From JANPCX01 sp031431125 (GTDB taxonomy: Bacteria > Pseudomonadota > Gammaproteobacteria > Burkholderiales > Burkholderiaceae_C): DNA of 21,688 nt. This document shows, in pieces, positions 14,701 through 21,549 of this stretch (position 1 is the first letter of the stretch; each line of letters opens with the position of its first letter). The stretch covers positions 1-21,688 of the forward strand of contig JANPCX010000037.1 of the NCBI GenBank assembly GCA_031431125.1. The letters are read 5' to 3'. The translations under genes were made by a program, and so were the position numbers. A model generated the notes under the pieces. It saw nothing but the letters and a program-made list of their open reading frames with translations, was not told the origin of the DNA and did no database searches.

Positions 14701-15276
14701 TCAAGGCGTGATGCGCCCCACCACCGTCAGCCCTTGTGCCGTGCGCTGAACGACCACGCCTTCTCCCGAGCTGGGCACGATGCCGGTCAGCGCGGTGATG
14801 TTCACCTGGTGTGTGACCACCACCAACACACCGGTACCGCGCCAAGACGCCAGCAATTGCTGCGCCGCCCGGGTTTGTTCGGGAGCGGCATCGGGCGTGC
14901 CAAAAAATGAGTTGAACGCAGGCTGATCCACCCGCTTGCCGGGGAAGGCCTGGTCCGCAGTCTCCCGTGTGCGGCACCACTGTGAAGACCACACTGCACC
15001 GACCTCGATGCGACGGGCATTGAAGGCCTGGCCGATGCGCTGGGCTTGTGCCCGGCCTTCGTCACTCAGGTTGCGCTGGGTTGTGCAGTCGTTCAGTTTG
15101 AAACCCGGTGGGTCGCCGTTGCCAGGGGCCAGGGCATGGCGGAACAAGACCAGGGTGCCGGGCTGTACCGCGTTCCAGTCATCGCCCGCCCTGGCAGGGC
15201 TGTGGGCTGCGATCGCCAGGAAGGCCATGAGTAGCAATGCCAGCAGTGGCAGGGCGCGGTGGTTCATGCTCTTCAT
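14701..15276 (-). CDS. Exported histidine phosphatase family protein
   Basis: A 191-residue protein of the histidine phosphatase (phosphoglycerate mutase-like) superfamily. A signal peptide of about 30 residues ends SPARAGDD, which predicts a periplasmic location. The catalytic motif is LVLFRHALAPGN, an RHA variant of the usual RHG. The second catalytic His is in VVTHQVNITALTG. WSSQWCRTRETADQAF is also typical, carrying the SxxxRxxxTA-like segment. Substrate and pathway are unknown. Two possible ATGs (15276 and 15267) differ by three residues and neither has a strong ribosome site. The gene lies 73 bp upstream of the GGDEF start on the same strand. Confidence 0.85.
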   Translation of the reverse strand: MKSMNHRALPLLALLLMAFLAIAAHSPARAGDDWNAVQPGTLVLFRHALAPGNGDPPGFKLNDCTTQRNLSDEGRAQAQRIGQAFNARRIEVGAVWSSQWCRTRETADQAFPGKRVDQPAFNSFFGTPDAAPEQTRAAQQLLASWRGTGVLVVVTHQVNITALTGIVPSSGEGVVVQRTAQGLTVVGRITP

Positions 15277-15377
15277 TGTGTTGTTTGGCTGAAGACCTGA
15301 ATAGAGAAGGGGGAAAGGTCACGGGTGACGACTTGGCAGACTGGCACAGTGGAAATTGTTTGACAGGGCCCAAAGCA

Positions 15378-15391
15378 TGGCAGCGCTGCCA
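15378..15391. promoter_or_regulatory. 14-bp perfect palindrome in the gap after the NTF2-like gene
   Basis: TGGCAGCGCTGCCA is a perfect palindrome 17 bp beyond the NTF2-like stop and about 100 bp upstream of the histidine phosphatase gene. It could be a protein-binding site or part of a transcription-termination hairpin. No T-run follows, so an intrinsic terminator is unlikely. Confidence 0.3.
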
Positions 15392-15407
15392 CCACGAAGC
15401 GACAAAG

Positions 15408-15848
15408 TCAGTCGCCTTTGAGTCGACCGACGAGGCCATGGATGTCCCCGAGCACCCAGAGGTCTCGGATCAGCGGTCCGTCGAAAGTGAAGATGGGCAT
15501 GCCATACCACCACACATGCCGGCCCGTGGGTGGAATGCCGAACAACTCCGCGCGGTGCAAGCCATGAAACCGCAGCTTCGCGAAAACCTGGTTTCCTTCC
15601 TCCGCGATGGCGAGGATGTCTGAGGTGTACTGGTCCAGCGCACCCGTCACAAAACGAACATAGTCAATGAACTGTGCGTGGCCCACCAGCGACGGGCCCA
15701 AGGAGCCGCGAAAAGTGAAATCAGGGTGAAACAAGTGGGGCACCAGTGCGGTATCGGCGTGGTCCCACATCTCCTTGTAAAAGACCCTGACCTTCTCCTT
15801 CTGAGGAGACCACGGGACGGTGGCCAGATTGAGCGCTGAATCTTGCAT
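15408..15848 (-). CDS. SnoaL/NTF2-like protein (ester cyclase family)
   Basis: A 146-residue single-domain protein with an NTF2-like fold of the SnoaL/ester cyclase type. Supporting features are an N-terminal helix pair (KEKVRVFYKEMWDHADTALV), HPDFTFRGSLGPSLVGHAQF, VFAKLRFHGLHRAELFGI, the turn PPTGRHVWWYGMPIFTF and a closing LIRDLWVLGDIHGLV. Members include polyketide cyclases and many uncharacterised proteins; nothing here fixes the substrate. The ATG at 15848 has GGAG eight bases upstream. It lies between the histidine phosphatase and GNAT genes on the same strand, with gaps of 131 and 60 bp. Confidence 0.8.
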   Translation of the reverse strand: MQDSALNLATVPWSPQKEKVRVFYKEMWDHADTALVPHLFHPDFTFRGSLGPSLVGHAQFIDYVRFVTGALDQYTSDILAIAEEGNQVFAKLRFHGLHRAELFGIPPTGRHVWWYGMPIFTFDGPLIRDLWVLGDIHGLVGRLKGD

Positions 15849-15908
15849 GTCGTGGGCTCCGGGCGCTGCTTCAGAAATGAAACTTGAGGTTTCGTTGCCG
15901 CGAGTCTT

Positions 15909-16448
15909 TCAAGGCTGATCCAGCGCCAATGTCATGAACCGGCTGAACGCATCAGCCCGGTAGTTCGCAAACGGTGCGCAGTCCACGAATCCGAATTTCC
16001 GGTACATCGCGAGCGCTGGTTCAAACGCGACTGAGCTGCCGGTTTCCAGGCTCACTCTCACGTAGCCGCGCTGGTGCGCGAGTCTGAGCAATTCAGTCAG
16101 GATGGTTTGTGCAGCGCCCAGACGCAAACAGCGGGCACGGGTACGCATGGACTTGAGTTCACCGTGCCCGCCTTCGCTGGCGCTGGTCGGCGCCAGTTCT
16201 TTGATGGCACCCATGGCGACCAGTTCGTCTTCTCCACCCGGCGGTGCCGCGGACGCACCACGCCAGGCCGTGAGGAAGGTGATGTTGGATTGGCGCAGGC
16301 CGCTGAGGTCCAGTGCGTGCACGCTCTCGGGCGGCGAGTTGGCGTGCATGCCAGTCAGGTGCTCGCGCAGCAGCGCGAGCACCTGTGGGTGGCTGAATTC
16401 GCGGTCGATGCGGATGTGGAACGGGTTCATTGCGGTGCTGTTGTTCAT
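15909..16448 (-). CDS. GNAT family N-acetyltransferase
   Basis: A 179-residue acetyl-CoA-dependent N-acetyltransferase. The acetyl-CoA-binding region is GHGELKSMRTRARCLRLGAA followed by QTILTELLRLAHQRGYVRVS, a degenerate form of the Q/RxxGxG/A motif A. The C-terminal part has LETGSSVAFEPALAMYRKFG and FVDCAPFANYRADAFSRFMT, a pattern of YedL-like GNAT proteins. The target is unknown. The start ATG at 16448 has an AGGG five bases upstream. It begins only seven bases after the MFS stop codon, so it is almost certainly co-transcribed with the efflux pump. A joint role in drug export and modification is possible but not shown. Confidence 0.87.
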   Translation of the reverse strand: MNNSTAMNPFHIRIDREFSHPQVLALLREHLTGMHANSPPESVHALDLSGLRQSNITFLTAWRGASAAPPGGEDELVAMGAIKELAPTSASEGGHGELKSMRTRARCLRLGAAQTILTELLRLAHQRGYVRVSLETGSSVAFEPALAMYRKFGFVDCAPFANYRADAFSRFMTLALDQP

Positions 16449-16455
16449 CGTGCCC

Positions 16456-18006
16456 TCACTCTACCGTTGGCGCAGACCTGGACGCCTCGGGCCGTGTCTG
16501 CATTCGCGCCGCCAACACACTGGCGAGCAGCACCAAAACGCTGGCTGCGAGCGCGGTGAACTGCAGAGCGTCAGTGAATGCCGCTTGTGCGGCGCTCAAC
16601 AGCGCTTGCGCTGGTTCCGGCGGCATCTTGGTGGCGGCTTGCAGGGCACCGCCCAGTGTGGCTGTGGCCTCAGAAGGCAGGGCGGCCAAGCCTGCGTGGT
16701 TCAGTTGGTGACGGTAGATCAGCGTGCCCGCGCTGCCGAACAAAGCAATGCCCAGCGCACCGCTGAACTCCGAGGCGGTTTCTGCAATGGAGGACGCTGC
16801 GCCAGCCCGTTCAGGCGGTGCCGCGGTGATGATTTGTTCGGTGCCAATAGCGAACACCGGCGCCATGCCCAGGCTGACCACCACCATGCCGGCGATCAGC
16901 ACCCACAGCGCCCAAGGCCCATCGGCCCACACCATCAGCAGCATGCCGATGGCAGCCGCCGCCAGCCCCCATACCAACACCGGACCGGGGCCGAAACGCG
17001 CGGCCATCCGAGGTGCCAATACCATCGAGCCCACCACAAAACCAACCGCCCACGGCACGGTGGCCCAGCCGGCTTGTAGCGGTGTGAGCAAGAGCACCAT
17101 TTGCAGGTACTGCGCAATGAAGATGTAGATGCCGAACATGGCCAAACAAGACAAGGCATAAGCGACGATGGCCGTGCGGAATGTGGGAATCGAGAACAGC
17201 CGCAGCTCCAGCAAGGGGTAGTCAATTTGCCGCTGCCGGCGCACGAAAACGACGCCAATCGCAATCCCTGTGACAAGCAACAGCAAGCGAGATGCGCTGG
17301 GCCCGGCTTCCGCCATGGCTTTGACGGCATAAATGGTGCTCAGCACCGCCGCCAACGACAACACCACACTCGGCGCGTCCACGCGGCCCGCGTTTTCATC
17401 CCGGTACTCGGGCAACAAGCGTGGTCCCAATAACAGCAGCAGCACCATCACCGGCACGGCTGGCAGAAACACCGACCCCCACCAAAAGTACTGCAGCAAC
17501 CAACCCCCCACCAGCGGACCCATCGCGCTGCCCACCGAAAACGCCGTGATCCACACGCCAATGGCGAACTGCCGCTGCGTGTCGTCGTGGAACATATTGC
17601 GAATCAAGGAGAGCGTGGATGGCGCCAGGGTCGCCCCGGCAATGCCCAGCAGAGCGCGCAGCAGAATCAATTCAGTGGGTGTGCGCGCAAACGCGGCCAG
17701 CACCGACGCCGCCGCAAAAAACGCCGCCCCCCACATCAACAAACGCCGCCTCCCCCACCTGTCGCCCAGCGTGCCCATGGTGATCAAAAAGCCCGCTACA
17801 AAAAAGCCGTAAATGTCGACGATCCACAGCAACTCCGACGCACTCGGCGCTAGCGCGCGGTTCAGTGCTGGCACCGCCAAATTCAACACCGTCAGGTCCA
17901 TGGCGTAGACCAAACAAGGCAAAGCGATCACGGCCAAGCCCCACCAGTCGCGGGGGGTGGCTCTTGCAGTCGGTGGTGTGGTTGTGGGAGACAAAGAGGA
18001 AGTCAT
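16456..18006 (-). CDS. MFS drug:H+ antiporter, DHA2 (14-TM) family
   Basis: A 516-residue inner-membrane efflux permease. It has the 14-segment architecture of the DHA2 (EmrB/QacA) group and resembles SmvA, the methyl viologen exporter. Motif D1 appears as DLTVLNLAVPAL in the first segment. Motif A is GTLGDRWGRRRLLMWG in the 2-3 loop, and motif C is ITAFSVGSAMGPLVGG in segment 5. A long hydrophilic N-terminus (TSSLSPTTTPPTARAT) precedes TM1, and a large periplasmic loop lies between the last two segments. Substrates are likely cationic or lipophilic compounds, but the sequence does not settle this. The start ATG at 18006 overlaps the stop of a small upstream frame by ATGA. No regulator gene is adjacent. 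Confidence 0.92.
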   Translation of the reverse strand: MTSSLSPTTTPPTARATPRDWWGLAVIALPCLVYAMDLTVLNLAVPALNRALAPSASELLWIVDIYGFFVAGFLITMGTLGDRWGRRRLLMWGAAFFAAASVLAAFARTPTELILLRALLGIAGATLAPSTLSLIRNMFHDDTQRQFAIGVWITAFSVGSAMGPLVGGWLLQYFWWGSVFLPAVPVMVLLLLLGPRLLPEYRDENAGRVDAPSVVLSLAAVLSTIYAVKAMAEAGPSASRLLLLVTGIAIGVVFVRRQRQIDYPLLELRLFSIPTFRTAIVAYALSCLAMFGIYIFIAQYLQMVLLLTPLQAGWATVPWAVGFVVGSMVLAPRMAARFGPGPVLVWGLAAAAIGMLLMVWADGPWALWVLIAGMVVVSLGMAPVFAIGTEQIITAAPPERAGAASSIAETASEFSGALGIALFGSAGTLIYRHQLNHAGLAALPSEATATLGGALQAATKMPPEPAQALLSAAQAAFTDALQFTALAASVLVLLASVLAARMQTRPEASRSAPTVE

Positions 18007-18159
18007 GCGAGTTCACTTTCGCACTCTTGCCGGTTGTTGAGTTGGCCAGGTGTCAGTATGGCCTGGAGGATGCTCATGAGCCAATCGGCGATACCGGGCA
18101 TGTGGAATTCGAAGCCGCCGGGAATGGACAGGTTCAACGCCCGGTAGACGTTATTTACA

Positions 18160-18696
18160 TCAGAACCGAGACCCGGGCTCTGCGAGGAAATCAATCTCCT
18201 CTTGCGTTGACTGCCGCCCCAACGCCGCATTGCGGTGCGGGTAGCGACCGAAGCGGTCGATGATGGCTTTGTGGCGAAGTTCGAAGTGGTGGTTCTCTTT
18301 TGCTGTGTTCTCGCGGAACAGACATTCGGCGACGGCATGAATGACCTGGGACTCGCTGTGCATATAGGGCATGTAGAGGAAGGCGCGCTCTTGCGGCGAC
18401 AGTGCCCTGTCTGCCCCGGTTGCGACAGCCTCTTGTGCGAGGGCGAGCGCCAGGGGGTCGGCCGCGAAGGCCCTGGAGTCTCCGCGGAAAATGTTCCGAG
18501 AGAACTGATCGAGAACGATGATCTCGGCCAGCCGCCCCGCAGGGGTCAAGCGCCAATCGAACAGCTCCGCGCGGGCGGCGCGGCTGTGCAGTTCACCGAA
18601 TCGCGTCTGGATCATCTGGTCAAAGTCGAGGTCAACGCGCCACCATTGGGACGGCTCAATCTCTTGGAACCAAAACTGAAGCACGGTTTGATGCAC
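18160..18696 (-). CDS. DUF924 family protein
   Basis: A 178-residue predicted alpha-helical soluble protein of the widespread DUF924 family (TPR-like fold), function unknown. Family hallmarks are VLQFWFQEIEPSQWWRVD at the N-terminus, GRLAEIIVLDQFSRNIFRGD in the middle, then FLYMPYMHSES and HKAIIDRFGRYPHRN. The start is taken as the GTG at 18696, preceded by AGAGG five bases upstream, which places FWF at the family position. An ATG 90 bp further upstream (18786) would add a leader with no family similarity. The gene lies 153 bp upstream of the MFS gene on the same strand. That gap holds only a 32-codon uORF candidate. Confidence 0.87.
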   Translation of the reverse strand: MHQTVLQFWFQEIEPSQWWRVDLDFDQMIQTRFGELHSRAARAELFDWRLTPAGRLAEIIVLDQFSRNIFRGDSRAFAADPLALALAQEAVATGADRALSPQERAFLYMPYMHSESQVIHAVAECLFRENTAKENHHFELRHKAIIDRFGRYPHRNAALGRQSTQEEIDFLAEPGSRF

Positions 18697-18852
18697 AGAA
18701 GCCTCTGAAGTGATGGACGCCGACTGAACGAGGGCAGATCGCCCCCGATTTGGCAAGCCCAGTTTAGACGACGTAACACACGACATGCGGACACAGTCCG
18801 AACCCAACGATCCCGTTAACAAGTGACGAAGATGCCCTCGACCGATGGCCTT

Positions 18853-18876
18853 CTGCTGACATCACGCTGTCAGCAG
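18853..18876. promoter_or_regulatory. 24-bp palindrome, candidate operator between DUF924 and VOC genes
   Basis: CTGCTGACA (18853-18861) and TGTCAGCAG (18868-18876) are perfect inverted arms of nine bases with a six-base spacer. The site lies about 78 bp upstream of the VOC start, in the divergent gap with DUF924. TTGACA at 18906-18911 could be a -35 box just downstream, although no good -10 follows at normal spacing. A regulator such as the nearby WYL protein might bind here, which is inference. Confidence 0.4.
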
Positions 18877-18953
18877 GGTTGGCGCAGCATGGTGGTCCTA
18901 GGGCTTTGACACAAAAAAGGCGCTAATCAACCACCCCCGAAAGGACATTCACC

Positions 18954-19334
18954 GTGACCACCCCCCATGACGCCATCACTTGGTTCGACATTCCCGTGCG
19001 CGAGCTGGACCGTGCCCAGCGCTTTTACGAGGCCGTGTTGGAGCGGCCCATGACACGCGAGACCATGGCTGGCGAACAGATGGCGCTGTTCGCGGCTGCT
19101 GACGCTGGTGTGAAGGGCTGCCTCAGTCTCGCTGCCCATCCCGTTGCACCTTCCTCAGAAGGCACGCGTGTTTACCTGGATGCATCGCCCTCGCTGGACG
19201 CTGCACTGGCCCGCGTTCCCCGTGCTGGCGGCGGCGTGGTCACGCCTAAAGTGGCCTTGCCTGAAGGCATGGGCTTCTTCGCTCACATTTCTGATACCGA
19301 AGGCAACGTGGTCGGGCTGCACGCGCTCGCGTAA
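18954..19334 (+). CDS. VOC family protein (glyoxalase/bleomycin-resistance fold)
   Basis: A 126-residue single-module vicinal-oxygen-chelate protein. ITWFDIPVRELDRAQRFYEA at the N-terminus and the C-terminal GMGFFAHISDTEGNVVGLHA are the paired beta-alpha-beta-beta-beta halves. Members include glyoxalases, dioxygenases and antibiotic-binding proteins, and this one cannot be assigned further. The start is GTG at 18954 with AAGGA eight bases upstream, and the protein begins TTPHDAITWFDIP. The WYL regulator gene starts 118 bp downstream on the same strand, a pairing I recall as recurrent for VOC proteins. Confidence 0.9.
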   Translation: MTTPHDAITWFDIPVRELDRAQRFYEAVLERPMTRETMAGEQMALFAAADAGVKGCLSLAAHPVAPSSEGTRVYLDASPSLDAALARVPRAGGGVVTPKVALPEGMGFFAHISDTEGNVVGLHALA

Positions 19335-19452
19335 GCTCGGTCTATGGCCGCCTGCAAGGACACATGGCTCGCACTCGCTCCCGAGGGTCGAGCCGTGCTC
19401 GTTCGGTCGGGCGTGCGCAAGCGCAGCAGACGGCCGTAGAACCAAACACGCC

Positions 19453-20154
19453 ATGCGCCGCGCTGACCGCCTCTTCCATCTGGTGCAACTGATCCGTGGC
19501 CGACGGCTGAGCACCGGCGACTGGCTGGCTGCGCGGCTTCAGGTGTCGCTGCGCACCGTCTACCGCGACATCGCGGACCTGCAAGCCCAAGGCGTGCCGA
19601 TCGAGGGCGAGGCCGGCGTGGGCTACCGCATGGGAGCTGGTTTCGAGCTGCCGCCGCTGATGTTCGGACAAGCCGAAGCCAAGGCCTTGGTGGCTTGCGT
19701 GCGCATTGCACAAACCCGGCTCGACCCCGAACTCGCCATGGCGGCAGAACAGGCGCTGCACAAAATCGTCGGCGTGTTGCCCTCCATCTTGCGCGCTGCG
19801 GCCGAGAGCATGGTGTTGCATGCCCCTGTCAGTTCACTCGACGAGACCACGCGCGTACGGCTGCAAACGCTGCGCCAGGCCACCGAGGCCAAACGCAAGC
19901 TCAGCTTGCACTACTTCGATCAGAACGAACAGACCAGCGAGCGCACAGTGCGGCCACTCGGTTGTTTCTACTGGGACGCGGTGTGGATCCTTGCCACCTG
20001 GTGCGAGCTGCGAGAAGACTTCCGCAATTTTCGTGTCGACCGCATTCAATCTCTTCACGTCAGCGAAGAACGCTTTCGCGATGAACCCGGCCGCACGCTG
20101 GCCGATTTGCTGCGCATTGAAGAAGTTTGTTTGAGTACGAGCGGTCGGCGTTGA
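19453..20154 (+). CDS. YafY-type HTH/WYL-domain transcriptional regulator
   Basis: A 233-residue DNA-binding regulator. The N-terminal winged helix-turn-helix (about 1-60) reads RLSTGDWLAARLQVSLRTVY then RDIADLQAQGVPI. A linker region follows (about 65-135). The WYL domain (about 140-215) contains SERTVRPLGCFYWDAVWILA and ELREDFRNFRVDRI. WYL domains are thought to sense small ligands or nucleic acids. The ATG at 19453 begins MRRADRLFHLVQLI, the standard family start; a longer in-frame extension would overlap the VOC gene. It follows VOC with no terminator evident, and it converges with the hypothetical gene, 14 bp away. Control of the VOC gene is the natural guess. Confidence 0.9.
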   Translation: MRRADRLFHLVQLIRGRRLSTGDWLAARLQVSLRTVYRDIADLQAQGVPIEGEAGVGYRMGAGFELPPLMFGQAEAKALVACVRIAQTRLDPELAMAAEQALHKIVGVLPSILRAAAESMVLHAPVSSLDETTRVRLQTLRQATEAKRKLSLHYFDQNEQTSERTVRPLGCFYWDAVWILATWCELREDFRNFRVDRIQSLHVSEERFRDEPGRTLADLLRIEEVCLSTSGRR

Positions 20155-20168
20155 GCGGGTCGACGGAG

Positions 20169-20609
20169 TCAGGCCTCATTGCCGGACGGCGGATTGCGCG
20201 ACCAGCACTCCAGGTGAGAGTTTTCTACTGCACGGAAGTACCCACGCTTGTACGCATCTGTGACCACGTTTGGATCGAAGCCTGGAAGCTTGCGAGCGAA
20301 CCATTGGGTTAGCTCGCGCTCACCGATGTCGGCCTCCTCGATCTCGATGGCCTGTTGGTCTCCGAAGACGATCCAGCAAGGCGTGCCACCAAGGTATCCA
20401 TAGGTGGGCTCACAGAACAGTACCCTCTGAACTTCAGACCACCCGATGCTCTTGTTCGGTTGATTCGAGCCAGTCTTTTCAACTCCACTGTCGGACAGCA
20501 CCAGTGTGGCATCTGGTGCTTGTTCTGAAGTGGACCGCTTGTCTCTGGAGGCCGTGATAAGGCGCGACAAACGCCTCACAAGCGAAGATGCAGATGCAGC
20601 GACGGTCAT
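20169..20609 (-). CDS. Hypothetical protein
   Basis: I do not recognise this 146-residue protein. It is soluble, with no signal peptide or membrane segment. The N-terminal ~50 residues are polar and low in order (basic, Ser-rich). The conserved-looking part is IGWSEVQRVLFCEPTYGYLG then GTPCWIVFGDQQAIEIEEAD, followed by ELTQWFARKLPGFD. The beta-rich middle could be a small PH-like domain, but this is a guess. The ATG at 20609 has only a weak G-rich ribosome site. It lies alone on the minus strand between the WYL gene and the inverted-repeat element, and looks accessory. Confidence 0.6.
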   Translation of the reverse strand: MTVAASASSLVRRLSRLITASRDKRSTSEQAPDATLVLSDSGVEKTGSNQPNKSIGWSEVQRVLFCEPTYGYLGGTPCWIVFGDQQAIEIEEADIGERELTQWFARKLPGFDPNVVTDAYKRGYFRAVENSHLECWSRNPPSGNEA

Positions 20610-20645
20610 GGGGCCCCAAGGTTTGAGCTCCGCTTCAGCGAGGGG

Positions 20646-20813
20646 CTAGGAGGCTGCGCGGCAGAAGGTCGTCGGCTGCAATGCGCGAGAAACCGGTCCA
20701 TTTTGGTATCACCTCCTGCGCCCAGGGGGTTACCCTGGGCTTGTCGGTGCTACCAAACTGTCCTCGGTTTTCGCACGTTTCGCTTCGACGCCTTCTGCCG
20801 CGCAGCCTCCTAG
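20646..20813. repeat. 168-bp inverted-repeat element with 23-bp perfect ends
   Basis: The ends at 20646-20668 and 20791-20813 are perfect reverse complements over 23 bp, beginning CTAGGAGGCTGCGCGGCAG. Looser pairing continues inward (GCGCGAGAAACCGG against GTGCGAAAACCGAG). The centre is a strong hairpin, GCCCAGGG (20720-20727), five-base loop, CCCTGGGC (20733-20740). Like the element at 9989-10154 it starts and ends with CTAG and is about the same length, although the sequences differ. The right end overlaps the stop codon of the thioesterase gene. An integron attC site was considered, but no GTTRRRY core was found. Confidence 0.8.
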
Positions 20814-21247
20814 GCGGCATACCCGCGCGACTGAATCAGTGGGAGTTTGCTTCGCATGAACACACCGTTTCCTCGGCCGACTTCATTGCCTTCTGAATCC
20901 GTGAGGACCGCTTCGGCAATGAACTGCAGCTTGTTTCGATTGACCACTCGGCCAAGAGCACGAAGCGTTCCCGAGGAGACTGGTCTTGTGAGATAGGTCG
21001 TGAACGACGTTGTCAGGACGAACACCTCATGTTCGAGCGAGTTGGCCGCAAAGAACGCAGCGTCGTCGAGCATCTTGAAGTAGACAGACCCGTGCACCGC
21101 CTCCGCGGAGTGGAAGTGCTTCTCATAGACGGCAATCTCGATCGTTGCCTCACCTTCGGAGACCTTGATCTCTGGCATGTAGAAGGTGTTGATAGGGGCC
21201 GCCATGTACATGTTCTGTAGGGCAACGTAATGCTCTTGATTCGTCAT
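20810..21247 (-). CDS. PaaI-like hotdog-fold thioesterase
   Basis: A 145-residue hotdog-fold protein of the PaaI/4HBT group, which usually hydrolyses acyl-CoA thioesters. The signature is HSAEAVHGSVYFKMLDDAAF near residues 47-66, a VHGS variant of the usual HGG motif, followed by FFAANSLEHEVFVLTTSFTT and YLTRPVSSGTLRALGRVV. The substrate is unknown. The start is the ATG at 21247 with AGGAA nine bases upstream; an open 70-codon extension further upstream is not family sequence. The stop TAG lies in the CTAG end of the 168-bp element. The gene is isolated among repeats and IS remnants, which suggests horizontal acquisition. Confidence 0.82.
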   Translation of the reverse strand: MTNQEHYVALQNMYMAAPINTFYMPEIKVSEGEATIEIAVYEKHFHSAEAVHGSVYFKMLDDAAFFAANSLEHEVFVLTTSFTTYLTRPVSSGTLRALGRVVNRNKLQFIAEAVLTDSEGNEVGRGNGVFMRSKLPLIQSRGYAA

Positions 21248-21440
21248 GCCGTGGGTTCCTGTGCAGCCTAACCAAGCTGGGAAAAAATCCCCTCCGATGC
21301 CAAAGCGCCAGGGGTTTTGGCAATAGACGAAGCAGAGAGTTTCATCGGCCGACTTGGTTGGGGGTATGGAATGCGTGTGACGCATTTTGACCCAAAACCC
21401 TGCTCTAAACGCCCCAGCACTTGCCCTAACGGCCCTGGGC

Positions 21441-21549
21441 CTATTCCTGCCAGCCACTTCGGGCCGACTTCTCAGTGTTGTGCACCAAGCAGTACAAATG
21501 CCGCTGTGTGTTGACCTTGTCTTGGCCGTGCAAGTTGAACTGGCTTAAG
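21441..21549 (-). pseudogene. C-terminal remnant of a probable IS1182-like transposase
   Basis: The minus-strand frame reads LSQFNLHGQDKVNTQRHLYC then LVHNTEKSARSGWQE before a TAG stop. The pattern KVNTQ...LYCLVHNxEK resembles the last residues of IS1182-group DDE transposases, where a helix with KVxxxWxLxxLxHNxxK closes the catalytic core. The upstream part is cut off at about 21549/21550, where the IS3 element begins, so this is a dead fragment. Assignment rests on about 36 residues and memory of the family, so the family name is tentative. Confidence 0.5.

Noticed and set aside
18697..18822. Longer DUF924 product starting at TTG 18822 or ATG 18786
   Set aside because: The added residues lack family similarity, and the GTG at 18696 has a good ribosome site and places the FWF motif correctly.
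18906..18934. Sigma-70 promoter for the VOC gene based on TTGACA
   Set aside because: No acceptable -10 hexamer at 16-18 bp spacing; the only TAATCA is 12 bp away, so it is mentioned only as a possible half-site.
20646..20813. Integron attC recombination site after the thioesterase gene
   Set aside because: Size and hairpin fit, and a GTTAGGC occurs upstream of the gene, but no GTTRRRY/RYYYAAC core pair bounds the hairpin and no integrase or cassette array is present.
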